NCBI RefSeq assembly: GCF_003625485.1 | Contig: NZ_RAIR01000003.1 | Location: 124,001-188,000, forward strand | Direction: 5' to 3' | DNA from: Butyrivibrio sp. CB08 | GTDB lineage: Bacteria > Bacillota > Clostridia > Lachnospirales > Lachnospiraceae | Length of the DNA: 64,000 bases | Shown here: positions 53,121 to 60,965 of the stretch, in pieces | Layout of the letters: each line of letters begins with the position of its first letter | How positions within the stretch are numbered: position 1 is the stretch's first letter | Program-made: the position numbers and the translations under genes | The notes under the pieces: model-generated | The model's input: only the letters and a program-made list of their open reading frames with translations | Told to the model about the DNA's origin: nothing | Database searches by the model: none

Positions 53121-53486
53121 ATGAGCAGCAGCGTTTTAATTGTAGATGACTCAAGAACTTCACGCAGAATATTGAAGGATATAGTGGACAGAGCCGGCTA
53201 TAAGGTAGCGGGCGAAGCCATAAACGGCAAAGAGGGCGTGGCATACTATGTAAAGTTCAAGCCCGACATTGTTACCATGGACATCACTATGCCTGAGATG
53301 GACGGCATTGAGGCTCTTCGCCAGATAAAAAGAGAAAATCCAGACGCCAAGGTTATCATGATCACGGCAGCTGGCCAGAAGGACAAGATGATGGAGGCTG
53401 TTAAGCTGGGAGCTGCAGAATTCATCTCAAAACCCTTCGTTGAGGAGACTGTTTTGGAGGCGCTCAAGCACTGCGCACAGTCATGA
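53121..53486 (+). CDS. CheY-like single-domain response regulator
   Basis: A 121-residue receiver domain with no output domain. Acidic pair VDD (9-10), phospho-acceptor D54 in DIVTMDITMPEMDG, Thr in MITAAG and Lys in FISKPF are all present. It is encoded one base after a CheX-like phosphatase, so the two likely form a phosphorylation/dephosphorylation pair. Whether it acts on the flagellar motor or another target is not visible from the sequence. Confidence 0.93.
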   Translation: MSSSVLIVDDSRTSRRILKDIVDRAGYKVAGEAINGKEGVAYYVKFKPDIVTMDITMPEMDGIEALRQIKRENPDAKVIMITAAGQKDKMMEAVKLGAAEFISKPFVEETVLEALKHCAQS

Positions 53487-53506
53487 AGATAAATATCTGA
53501 ATTTTC

Positions 53507-53535
53507 GCCGGGGGCTTTTGTCCCCGGCTTTTTTT
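53507..53535 (+). terminator. Rho-independent terminator after cheX-cheY pair
   Basis: GCCGGGG/CCCCGGC stem followed by seven T. A TATAAT directly after it (53539-53544) may be the -10 of the next gene. Confidence 0.9.
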
Positions 53536-53582
53536 CGCTATAATTTCTATTGTGTTTTCTATTTATATAGAAGGAGTCATTT

Positions 53583-54305
53583 ATGAAAAGAAAAGTTCTC
53601 ATAACCGGGGCTTCCAGAGGAATTGGAAGGGCAATCGCAATCTCTTTTGCCAAAGAAGGAGACGACCTGTTCCTGACCTGCAAGGACAATATCGGGATGC
53701 TGACGGAACTTAAAGAGGAACTTGAGGAAGAATGTGGTATTTCCTGTAAGGTTTTTGCCTGCGACATGTCTGACTATGCCCAGGTAAAAGAGCTTTCGGA
53801 GAAAGTGGGAGATATCGACATCCTTATAAATAATGCAGGAATCTCCTGGATGGGACTTCTGACGGACATGGAGGCCTCTGACTGGGAGAATGTAATAGGA
53901 AGTAACCTTAGCAGTGTGTTCTTCACCTGCAGGCTCTTTGTGCCTTCAATGGTGAAAAAACAGAGCGGCAGGATCATAAATATCTCCTCAGTATGGGGAA
54001 ATGTGGGAGCATCCTGTGAGGTTGCTTATTCAGCTTCAAAGGGCGGAGTAAACTCTTTTACCAAAGCTCTTGCCAAGGAGCTGGCGCCAAGTAATATTCA
54101 GGTCAACGCCATTGCCTGCGGAGTTATCGATACGGACATGAACAGACAGCACCTTACAGAGGGAGATCTTCAGGAGCTTGAAGATGAGATTCCATCTGGC
54201 AGAATGGGAGATCCAGAGGAGGTTGCAGATCTGGTCCTTCGGGTGAGTGAAGCGCCTTCCTATCTTACAGGACAGGTAATAACCTTAGATGGCGGCTGGA
54301 TTTAA
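53583..54305 (+). CDS. Short-chain dehydrogenase/reductase (FabG-like)
   Basis: A 240-residue Rossmann enzyme. NAD(P) binding is at TGASRGIGRAIA (8-19), NNAG follows, the catalytic Ser is in ISSVWG and Tyr/Lys are in AYSASKGG (about Y149, K153). It resembles 3-oxoacyl-ACP reductases, but there are no fatty-acid genes nearby, so the substrate is open. It is preceded by a terminator with its own TATAAT and followed by the trxB promoter, so it is monocistronic. Confidence 0.9.
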   Translation: MKRKVLITGASRGIGRAIAISFAKEGDDLFLTCKDNIGMLTELKEELEEECGISCKVFACDMSDYAQVKELSEKVGDIDILINNAGISWMGLLTDMEASDWENVIGSNLSSVFFTCRLFVPSMVKKQSGRIINISSVWGNVGASCEVAYSASKGGVNSFTKALAKELAPSNIQVNAIACGVIDTDMNRQHLTEGDLQELEDEIPSGRMGDPEEVADLVLRVSEAPSYLTGQVITLDGGWI

Positions 54306-54325
54306 ACGAATTTTGAAAAAAGTTC

Positions 54326-54353
54326 TTTACAAAAAATAGAAATGTGGTACTAT
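54326..54353 (+). promoter_or_regulatory. trxB promoter
   Basis: TTTACA (54326-54331), 16 bases, extended -10 TGGTACTAT (TACTAT at 54348-54353). Confidence 0.6.
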
Positions 54354-54395
54354 TCAATTGTACACAATCTAATTTACAAATGAGGAGGTAACATT

Positions 54396-55334
54396 ATGTA
54401 CGATCTTATTATCATAGGTTCAGGCCCTGCAGGTCTTTCAGCAGCTGTTTACGCTAAGCGCGCAGGTCTCAACATGCTTGTTATAGAGAAAAATCCAGTG
54501 AGCGGTGGTCAGATCATCGACACATACGAGGTTGATAACTACCTTGGAATCCCAGGAGTTAACGGCTTTGACCTTGCAATGAAGTTCAGGGAGCACGCTG
54601 ATAAGCTTGGCGCTGAGTTCGCTGATGCAACAGTTACTTCTATTGTATGTAAGGAAGAGGGAAGTGACACCAAGGCTCCTGTATTTACAGTTGTTACAGA
54701 TGCTGGAGAGTATGACACTCACACTGTTCTTCTTGCAACAGGTGCTCATCACTCCAAGCTTGGCATTCCAGGTGAAGAGGAGTACATCGGAAAGGGCGTT
54801 TCTTACTGCGCAACCTGCGATGGCGCTTTCTACAAGGGCAAGGTTACAGCAGTTAACGGCGGCGGAGACGTGGCTGTTGAGGATGCAATCTTCCTTGCAA
54901 GATTCTGTGAGAAGGTTTACCTCATTCACAGAAGAGATGAACTCAGAGCAACAAAGGTGCTTCAGGATGAGCTCTTTGCCCTTCCAAACGTGGAAGTTAT
55001 CTGGGACAGCGTTGTAAAAGAGATCAAGGGTGAGGACAAGGTTACTACCCTTAAAATAGAAAATGTTAAGAAAAGTGAAGAGAGTGATCTTAATGTTGAT
55101 GGCATCTTTGTGGCCATCGGAATCCACCCTTCAACAGACCTTTTCGCAAGCTTTGTAAAGTGCGACGAAGGTGGGTATGTAATTGCAGGTGAAGATGGCG
55201 CAACCTCAGTACCTGGCGTATTTGTAGCAGGTGACTCCAGGAAAAAACGCTTAAGACAGATAGTTACAGCCGTGGCAGATGGCGCAAATGCGGTAACTTC
55301 GGTACAGGATTTCATGGTCGGAAAGTCCAAATAA
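54396..55334 (+). CDS. trxB: Thioredoxin-disulfide reductase
   Basis: A 312-residue FAD- and NAD(P)H-binding flavoprotein. The FAD motif is GSGPAGLSAA near the N-terminus, the redox-active pair is CATC (about C138, C141) in YCATCDGAFYKG, the second nucleotide site is VNGGGDVAVEDA, and the C-terminal FAD motif is GVFVAGDSRKKRLRQ. It reduces thioredoxin and maintains thiol balance. No thioredoxin gene is adjacent. Some anaerobe homologues use ferredoxin instead of NADPH; sequence does not decide here. The start follows GAGGAGG. Confidence 0.93.
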   Translation: MYDLIIIGSGPAGLSAAVYAKRAGLNMLVIEKNPVSGGQIIDTYEVDNYLGIPGVNGFDLAMKFREHADKLGAEFADATVTSIVCKEEGSDTKAPVFTVVTDAGEYDTHTVLLATGAHHSKLGIPGEEEYIGKGVSYCATCDGAFYKGKVTAVNGGGDVAVEDAIFLARFCEKVYLIHRRDELRATKVLQDELFALPNVEVIWDSVVKEIKGEDKVTTLKIENVKKSEESDLNVDGIFVAIGIHPSTDLFASFVKCDEGGYVIAGEDGATSVPGVFVAGDSRKKRLRQIVTAVADGANAVTSVQDFMVGKSK

Positions 55335-55345
55335 GTAAATTTAAG

Positions 55346-55374
55346 TTGACAAAGGGATGATTTTGGCGTATATT
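55346..55374 (+). promoter_or_regulatory. Consensus sigma-A promoter of NlpC/P60 gene
   Basis: TTGACA (55346-55351), exactly 17 bases, TATATT (55369-55374), 43 bases before the TTG start. Confidence 0.75.
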
Positions 55375-55417
55375 TTTTAAAAGATGTAACAAATTCGTAA
55401 CATTTTGGAGGTTCGTT

Positions 55418-56740
55418 TTGAAAAAGCCATTTATGCAGCTTGCTGCTTTATCTATGGTAGCTGCAATGACATTCACAAACCTGGACATAGTCGCTTATGC
55501 GTCAACTAATAAAGTAACCAGCGTAATGCCACAGGCAGGTTTCACCTATGCACTTGGCAACAATCAGGTATCTCTTTCAGGGCTTCAGGAGTCTGTAGAG
55601 ACTGAGAAGATTGAGTCAGAAGAGGCTTCATCAAGTATCAGCAAGACTACAGCAGAGGCTGCTGGTTCAGAAGAGACCGTTACTAATGTAACACCACTTG
55701 CTTCAACAGTTACAGACAGTATTCTTGCAAATATCCAGAGCGCTACAGGCTCTGTCATCAAGAACTCAGATATAGCCAAGGAAGTTGAACAGGACTCAGA
55801 GGAAGAACTCTTTAAGACTCTGGTAATCGCCAAGGTTCATGACTACGTTAACGTAAGAGATCTTCCAAGTGAAGAGGACGGCGAGATCATTGGTAAGCTC
55901 TATGACAAGTCTGTTGGTACTTACATTGAGGAAGACAACGGCTGGTACAAGATCAAGTCAGGATCCGTAGAGGGTTACGTTAAGGCGGAGTACTGTGTAA
56001 CAGGTGATGACGCTGTTGACCTTGCCAAGGAAGTTGGTACAAGGATCGCTACAGTTACTACAACAACTCTTAAAGTTAGAGGAGGCCCAAGCCTTGATGA
56101 TGAGGTTCTTGGTCTCGTTCCTATAGAGGATCAGCTGGTAGTTGAGGAAGAGCTTGACGGATGGGTTAAGGTTAGTATCGAGGAAGGTGATGGTTATGTA
56201 TCACTTGACTACGTAACACTTTCAACAGAGTTCGTTAAGGCTGAGTCCAAGGCAGAAGAGGAAGCACGTCTTGCAAAAGAGAGAGCTGCAAGAGAAGCTG
56301 CTAACAAGGCTGCTAAGGCTAATACTTCTACCCAGAAGTCCAGCTCAGGATCTACAAGCTACAACGCAGCAAGCTCCTACACAACAGCTACAAGCTCAAT
56401 TGGTAGCGCTGTTGCTCAGTTTGCTCAGCAGTTCGTTGGTAACCCATATGTATATGGTGGAACATCACTTACTAACGGTGCTGACTGCTCAGGTTTCGTA
56501 ATGAGCGTATACTCAAACTTCGGTGTAAGTCTTCCACACTCATCTGGTGCAGACAGAAGTGTTGGTGCAGCAGTTGATGGACTTGCCAATGCACAGCCTG
56601 GTGATATTGTATGTTACTCTGGTCACGTTGCTATCTACATTGGTGGTGGACAGATCGTACATGCTTCTACAGCTAAGACTGGTATCAAGATTTCAGATGC
56701 TAATTACAGAACAGTTCTTGCTGTTAGAAGAATCTTCTAA
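55418..56740 (+). CDS. Secreted NlpC/P60 peptidoglycan endopeptidase with SH3 domains
   Basis: A 440-residue exported cell-wall hydrolase starting with TTG (GGAGG seven bases before). A signal peptide (MKKPFMQLAALSMVAAMTF) is followed by a Ser/Glu-rich segment, two bacterial SH3 domains (HDYVNVRDLPSEEDGEIIG near 147; TTTLKVRGGPSLDDEVLG near 215), an Ala/Lys helix and Ser/Thr linker, and the NlpC/P60 domain. The catalytic Cys is in GADCSGF (about 357) and His in SGHVAIYIG (about 404). It cleaves D-gamma-glutamyl-diamino-acid links and probably acts in cell separation or wall turnover. Confidence 0.94.
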   Translation: MKKPFMQLAALSMVAAMTFTNLDIVAYASTNKVTSVMPQAGFTYALGNNQVSLSGLQESVETEKIESEEASSSISKTTAEAAGSEETVTNVTPLASTVTDSILANIQSATGSVIKNSDIAKEVEQDSEEELFKTLVIAKVHDYVNVRDLPSEEDGEIIGKLYDKSVGTYIEEDNGWYKIKSGSVEGYVKAEYCVTGDDAVDLAKEVGTRIATVTTTTLKVRGGPSLDDEVLGLVPIEDQLVVEEELDGWVKVSIEEGDGYVSLDYVTLSTEFVKAESKAEEEARLAKERAAREAANKAAKANTSTQKSSSGSTSYNAASSYTTATSSIGSAVAQFAQQFVGNPYVYGGTSLTNGADCSGFVMSVYSNFGVSLPHSSGADRSVGAAVDGLANAQPGDIVCYSGHVAIYIGGGQIVHASTAKTGIKISDANYRTVLAVRRIF

Positions 56741-56750
56741 AGCTAATAGA

Positions 56751-56790
56751 AAGCTATATCAAGCCAGCTTGATATAGCTTTCTTTATTTC
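56751..56790 (+). terminator. Rho-independent terminator after NlpC/P60 gene
   Basis: Perfect inverted repeat AAGCTATATCAAGC/GCTTGATATAGCTT followed by TCTTTATTTC. Confidence 0.75.
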
Positions 56791-56878
56791 TTCCTGCGCG
56801 CCTCACTGCAAGCGCATTTTCTCCTATTTGCACATGAAATGATTTGTCAACAGAAAACGTTTAAATTTTCAAAAAAAG

Positions 56879-56948
56879 TTATCCACAATTCCAACATAAA
56901 AAATGGCTATTTTTCGACTTATACACGAAGTTATCCACATTGTCCACA
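56879..56948 (+). other. DnaA-box cluster
   Basis: Four DnaA-box-like nonamers on the same strand: TTATCCACA (56879-56887), TTATACACG (56919-56927), TTATCCACA (56931-56939) and TTGTCCACA (56940-56948). Two are perfect matches to the consensus. They lie in an AT-rich intergenic stretch of about 390 bases (56741-57130) that otherwise holds the upstream terminator and the hpf promoter. Confidence 0.65.
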
Positions 56949-57073
56949 AAAAATGGAGAGGAAACTGAGTTTTGCACAATAGAAAGCAAGAGATATTTTT
57001 TGTGCACTTTTAACAAAAAGTGGTGTTGGTGAAAAAGAAAGTAACTCAATTTCTCTAATAGCACCTAGAAAAT

Positions 57074-57081
57074 GGTATAAT
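57074..57081 (+). promoter_or_regulatory. hpf promoter (extended -10)
   Basis: TGGTATAAT with TATAAT at 57076-57081, about 50 bases before the start codon. No clear -35 is seen, as is usual for extended -10 promoters. Confidence 0.5.
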
Positions 57082-57130
57082 TATCTCAAACATAAACGTC
57101 TTTCTAAGACGCAGTAAAGGGGATGATTGC

Positions 57131-57661
57131 ATGAAATTTACTATCGTAGGCAAGAACATTGATGTAACACCCGGATTGAAGGCAGCTGTAGAGGAGAAGA
57201 TCGGTAAACTGGAGAAGTACTTTACCCCTGATACAAATGCCGACGTAACACTCAGTGTGGAAAAGGAGAGACACAAGATAGAGGTTACAATACCTGTTAA
57301 GGGCAAGATCATTCGTGCTGAGCAGGTTAGCAATGACATGTATGTTTCTGTAGACCTTGTAGAAGAGGTTATCGAGAGACAGCTCAAGAAGTATAAGAGT
57401 AAACTCGTAGACAAGCAGCAGGCTGAGGCCAGCAACTTCAAGAAGGAATATATCGAGACCGACTATATGGACGATGAGGATATCCGCATCGAGCGTATGA
57501 AGAAGTTCGATCCCAAGCCAATGTATGCTGAGGATGCCTGTGTTCAGATGGAACTTCTTGGTCACAACTTCTTCGTCTTTGTAAATGCAGAGACAGACCA
57601 GGTCAATGTGGTTTACAAGAGAAAGGGAAACACATACGGACTTATCGAACCAGAAGTTTGA
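57131..57661 (+). CDS. hpf: Ribosome hibernation promoting factor, long form
   Basis: A 176-residue HPF/RaiA protein. The N-terminal S30AE domain (1-100: MKFTIVGKNIDVTPGLKAAV, LEKYF, VDLVEEVIERQLKKYKSK) binds the 30S decoding region. The C-terminal domain (about 120-176: RMKKFDPKPMYAEDACVQMEL, FFVFVNAETDQVNVVYKRK) mediates dimerisation of 70S ribosomes into 100S particles. Long-form length is standard for Firmicutes. The gene is monocistronic and follows the DnaA-box cluster. Stationary-phase or stress induction is known for the family. Confidence 0.94.
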   Translation: MKFTIVGKNIDVTPGLKAAVEEKIGKLEKYFTPDTNADVTLSVEKERHKIEVTIPVKGKIIRAEQVSNDMYVSVDLVEEVIERQLKKYKSKLVDKQQAEASNFKKEYIETDYMDDEDIRIERMKKFDPKPMYAEDACVQMELLGHNFFVFVNAETDQVNVVYKRKGNTYGLIEPEV

Positions 57662-57715
57662 TAAAGTGCACAGTTATCTGCGTTAATTAAATATCAATTC
57701 ATAGATTTTTAATAA

Positions 57716-57742
57716 AATAGCTCCCGAGAGGGGGCTATTTTT
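57716..57742 (+). terminator. Rho-independent terminator after hpf
   Basis: AATAGCTCCC pairs with GGGGGCTATT (one wobble) around GAGA, followed by TTTTT. Confidence 0.85.
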
Positions 57743-57743
57743 G

Positions 57744-57772
57744 TTGCATTTGCCTAAGCGCTGTGCTACAAT
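57744..57772 (+). promoter_or_regulatory. Promoter of the butyrate operon
   Basis: TTGCAT (57744-57749), exactly 17 bases, and extended -10 TGCTACAAT (TACAAT at 57767-57772). It starts two bases after the hpf terminator and leaves a leader of about 90 bases. Confidence 0.65.
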
Positions 57773-57866
57773 AAAACTGTTCTGACAAAAATTTATCAAT
57801 CAGAATGAGGAGAGGTTTTTACAAGTAGAAATGGGCGTTTGCCCAACAAAATGGAGGTAATACAAT

Positions 57867-59057
57867 ATGGCACAGAAAGTAGTTATTGCTGGCGCAGTTA
57901 GAACTGCAATTGGCAAAATGGGTGGAGCACTTTCAAATACTCCAGCTGCAGAGCTTGGCTCAATCGTTATCAAAGAGGCACTTAATCGTGCAGGCGTTAA
58001 GCCAGAACAGGTTGATGAAGTTCTTATGGGATGCGTTATCCAGGCTGGTCTTGGACAGAACGTAGCAAGACAGGCATCAATCAAGGCAGGTGTTCCAAAT
58101 GAGGTCCCTGCAGTTACAATCAACGTAGTTTGCGGCTCTGGTCTTAACTGTGTCAATATGGCAGCTGACCTCATCAAGGCAGGCGAGGCTGACATCGTTG
58201 TAGCAGGTGGTATGGAGAACATGTCAATGGCTCCTTACGCACTTCCAAATGCGCGTTTCGGATATCGTATGAACAACGGAATAGTTGTAGATACAATGGT
58301 AAACGACGCTCTTACAGATGCATTCAATCATTATCACATGATGATCACAGCAGAGAATATCTGCGATAGATGGAACCTTACAAGAGAAGAGCTCGACGAG
58401 TTCTCAGCTAATTCTCAGCAGAAGTGCGAGAAAGCTATGGCTGAAGGCAAGTTCAACGACGAGATCGTTCCTGTTCCTGTAAAGGTTAAGAAGGAAATGG
58501 TAGAGTTCAAGGTTGATGAGGGTCCTCGTGCTGGCACAACTGTTGAGACTCTTTCAAAGCTTAAATGCTGCTCTGGTAAAGAGGGCGGACTTGTTACAGC
58601 TGGTAACGCATCAGGTATCAACGATGGTGCTGCTGCAGTAGTTGTAATGAGCGAAGAGAAGGCTAAGGAGCTTGGCATCAAGCCTATGGCTACATGGGTT
58701 GGCGGAGCACTTGCTGGTGTAGAGCCTGAGGTAATGGGAATTGGTCCTGTTGCAGCTACTAAGAAGGTTCTTAAGAAGACAGGTCTTGACCTTAAGGATA
58801 TCGACCTTGTAGAGGCTAACGAGGCATTCGCAGCTCAGTCAGTTGCAGTTGCTAAGGATCTTGGCTTCGATATGAGCAAGGTTAACGTAAATGGTGGTGC
58901 TATTGCACTTGGACACCCTGTTGGAGCATCAGGATGCCGTATTCTTGTTACACTTCTTCATGAGATGGCAAGAAGAGACGACGCTAAGAAGGGTCTTGCA
59001 ACTCTTTGCATCGGCGGCGGAATGGGCTGCGCTACAATTGTAGAGAAGTATGAGTGA
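57867..59057 (+). CDS. thl: Acetyl-CoA C-acetyltransferase (thiolase)
   Basis: A 396-residue biosynthetic thiolase that condenses two acetyl-CoA to acetoacetyl-CoA, the first step of butyrate formation. The acyl-carrying Cys is C89 in NVVCGSG; the active-site His is in [14 protein letters not shown] (about 350) and the second catalytic Cys in CIGGGMGCA (about 380). The start follows TGGAGG. It heads thl-crt-hbd-bcd-etfB-etfA and is separated from crt by a 183-base structured gap, unlike the tight spacing downstream. Confidence 0.96.
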   Translation: MAQKVVIAGAVRTAIGKMGGALSNTPAAELGSIVIKEALNRAGVKPEQVDEVLMGCVIQAGLGQNVARQASIKAGVPNEVPAVTINVVCGSGLNCVNMAADLIKAGEADIVVAGGMENMSMAPYALPNARFGYRMNNGIVVDTMVNDALTDAFNHYHMMITAENICDRWNLTREELDEFSANSQQKCEKAMAEGKFNDEIVPVPVKVKKEMVEFKVDEGPRAGTTVETLSKLKCCSGKEGGLVTAGNASGINDGAAAVVVMSEEKAKELGIKPMATWVGGALAGVEPEVMGIGPVAATKKVLKKTGLDLKDIDLVEANEAFAAQSVAVAKDLGFDMSKVNVNGGAIALGHPVGASGCRILVTLLHEMARRDDAKKGLATLCIGGGMGCATIVEKYE

Positions 59058-59074
59058 TAAATGGATTTAAACTG

Positions 59075-59200
59075 AAGCAGTCTGTTGTGCTAGCACAAAA
59101 CAGACTGCTTTAGCTTGAAGACATAACGGACATGAGGAAGTAGGCCGACAGGCCGGATTCCGAATGCCCGCAGCATGACGGGAGCGAAGCGGAGTCATGC
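59075..59200 (+). other. Structured thl-crt intercistronic region
   Basis: The 183 bases between thl and crt hold two strong hairpins. The first pairs AAGCAGTCTGTT with AACAGACTGCTT (59075-59086, 59099-59110, perfect) and contains the inner palindrome GTGCTAGCAC. The second pairs GCATGAC with GTCATGC (59173-59179, 59194-59200) around a GCGAAGC mini-hairpin. Neither has a proper T-tract, so partial termination, RNA processing or regulation of crt is more likely than full termination. Confidence 0.6.
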
Positions 59201-59240
59201 GTTTATTACGGATGAAAATAAATCATTTAGGAGGCATACA

Positions 59241-60035
59241 ATGGGTTTTGTAAATACTGAAGTAAAAGAGAAGATCGCAGTGATCACTATCAACAGACCA
59301 GAGGCCCTGAACGCACTTAACTCTCAGGTTCTTGATGACCTTGATGCAGCTTTTGCAGGTCTTGATCTTGAGGTAGTAAGAGCAGTAGTTCTTACAGGTG
59401 CTGGCGAGAAGTCTTTCGTTGCTGGCGCTGATATCGGAGAGATGAGCACACTTTCTAAGGCTGAGGGTGAGGCTTTTGGTAAGAAGGGTAACGACATCTT
59501 CCGTAAGATCGAGCAGTTCCCTGTTCCAGTAATCGCTGCAATCAACGGATTTGCACTTGGCGGTGGATGTGAGATCTCAATGAGCTGTGATATCCGCATC
59601 TGCTCAGACAACGCTATGTTTGGTCAGCCAGAGGTTGGTCTTGGAATCACTCCTGGATTTGGCGGAACACAGAGACTGGCTCGTCTTATCGGCGACGGAA
59701 TGGCTAAGCAGCTTATCTACACAGCTAAGAATATCAAGGCTGACGAGGCTCTTAGAATTGGTCTTGTTAATGCAGTATATCCACAGGAAGAGCTCCTTGC
59801 AGCTGCTGAGAAGATGGCTAATCAGATCGCAGCTAATGCACCTATCGCAGTTCGTGCTTGCAAGAAAGCAATCAATGATGGCCGTCAGGTTAACATCGAT
59901 GAGGCTCTTGTGATCGAAGAAAAGCTCTTTGGTTCATGCTTCGAGTCAGAGGATCAGAGAGAGGGTATGGCTAACTTCCTCAGGAAGAAAGACGACCCAG
60001 CAAAAGTAAAAGTTGTAGATTTTAAGAATAAATAA
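59241..60035 (+). CDS. crt: 3-hydroxybutyryl-CoA dehydratase (crotonase)
   Basis: A 264-residue enoyl-CoA hydratase family enzyme that dehydrates 3-hydroxybutyryl-CoA to crotonyl-CoA. Oxyanion-hole residues are in AGADIGEM and FALGGGCE; the catalytic glutamates are E111 (GGGCEISM) and E131 (FGQPEVGLG). The start at 59241 (MGFVNTEVKEK) follows TAGGAGG; an in-frame ATG at 59175 lies inside the intercistronic hairpin and is rejected. hbd follows after 19 bases. Confidence 0.95.
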   Translation: MGFVNTEVKEKIAVITINRPEALNALNSQVLDDLDAAFAGLDLEVVRAVVLTGAGEKSFVAGADIGEMSTLSKAEGEAFGKKGNDIFRKIEQFPVPVIAAINGFALGGGCEISMSCDIRICSDNAMFGQPEVGLGITPGFGGTQRLARLIGDGMAKQLIYTAKNIKADEALRIGLVNAVYPQEELLAAAEKMANQIAANAPIAVRACKKAINDGRQVNIDEALVIEEKLFGSCFESEDQREGMANFLRKKDDPAKVKVVDFKNK

Positions 60036-60054
60036 TACTTAGGAGGAATTGAAA

Positions 60055-60930
60055 ATGAAGGTAGCTGTTATTGGCGCAGGTACAATGGGATCAGGTATTG
60101 CTCAGACATTTGCTCAGGCTGAGTCCGTAGAGAAGGTTTATCTTTGCGATATCAAGACTGAGTTTGCTGAGGGCGGCTTTGCTAAGATCAAGAAGGGTCT
60201 TGATAAGCAGGTTGCTAAGGGAAAGAAAACTCAGGAGGAAGCTGACAAGATCACTGGCAAGATCCAGACAGGTCTTAACGACATCTGTGCAGATGCAGAT
60301 CTCGTAGTTGAGGCTGCTCTTGAGGTTATGGACATCAAGAAGAATCTTTTCAAGGAGCTTCAGGACAACATCGTTAAGAATCCTGATTGCATCTTTGCAT
60401 CAAACACATCATCTCTTTCAATCACAGAGATCGGTTCAGGCCTTGCAAAGCCTATCATCGGTATGCACTTCTTCAACCCAGCTCCTGTTATGAAGCTCAT
60501 CGAGGTTATCCAGGGTGCAAACACTCCTGATGACATGGTTGAGAAGATCAAGAAGATCTCAGTAGATCTTGGCAAGACACCTGTTCAGGTTAACGAGGCA
60601 GCTGGATTCGTTGTTAACAGAATCCTCGTTCCACTTATCAACGAAGGTATCTTCGTATATTCAGAGGGTATTTCAGATATCGAGGGTATCGATACAGCTA
60701 TGAAGCTTGGATGTAACCATCCTATGGGACCTCTTGAGCTTGGTGACTACGTTGGTCTTGATATCGTTCTTGCTATCATGGACGTTCTCTACACAGAGAC
60801 CGGAGACTCCAAGTATCGCGCTTGCCCTCTTCTTCGTAAGATGGTTAGAGGTAAGAAGCTCGGCGTTAAGACAGGAATCGGCTTCTACAATTACGCAGAC
60901 GGAAACAAGGTTCCAACTGATAAGCAGTAA
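60055..60930 (+). CDS. hbd: 3-hydroxybutyryl-CoA dehydrogenase
   Basis: A 291-residue NAD(P)H enzyme reducing acetoacetyl-CoA to 3-hydroxybutyryl-CoA. The dinucleotide site is IGAGTMGSGIAQ (6-17); the catalytic His/Glu pair is H138 (GMHFFNPAP) and E150 (KLIEVI), with the conserved ASNTSS and a C-terminal helical domain (GFVVNRILVPLINE). The ATG at 60055 lies eight bases after AGGAGG; a TTG two codons upstream is less likely. Confidence 0.95.
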   Translation: MKVAVIGAGTMGSGIAQTFAQAESVEKVYLCDIKTEFAEGGFAKIKKGLDKQVAKGKKTQEEADKITGKIQTGLNDICADADLVVEAALEVMDIKKNLFKELQDNIVKNPDCIFASNTSSLSITEIGSGLAKPIIGMHFFNPAPVMKLIEVIQGANTPDDMVEKIKKISVDLGKTPVQVNEAAGFVVNRILVPLINEGIFVYSEGISDIEGIDTAMKLGCNHPMGPLELGDYVGLDIVLAIMDVLYTETGDSKYRACPLLRKMVRGKKLGVKTGIGFYNYADGNKVPTDKQ

Positions 60931-60965
60931 TTATCAATTTAAAGAATAATACGGAGGAAATAATA

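Noticed and set aside
54438-55127. 229-codon open frame on the - strand
   Set aside because: Antisense to trxB, which is unambiguous; no ribosome-binding site.
59160-59205. tRNA-like or small RNA gene in the thl-crt gap
   Set aside because: The hairpins do not form a cloverleaf and no promoter is seen inside the gap; treated as mRNA structure.
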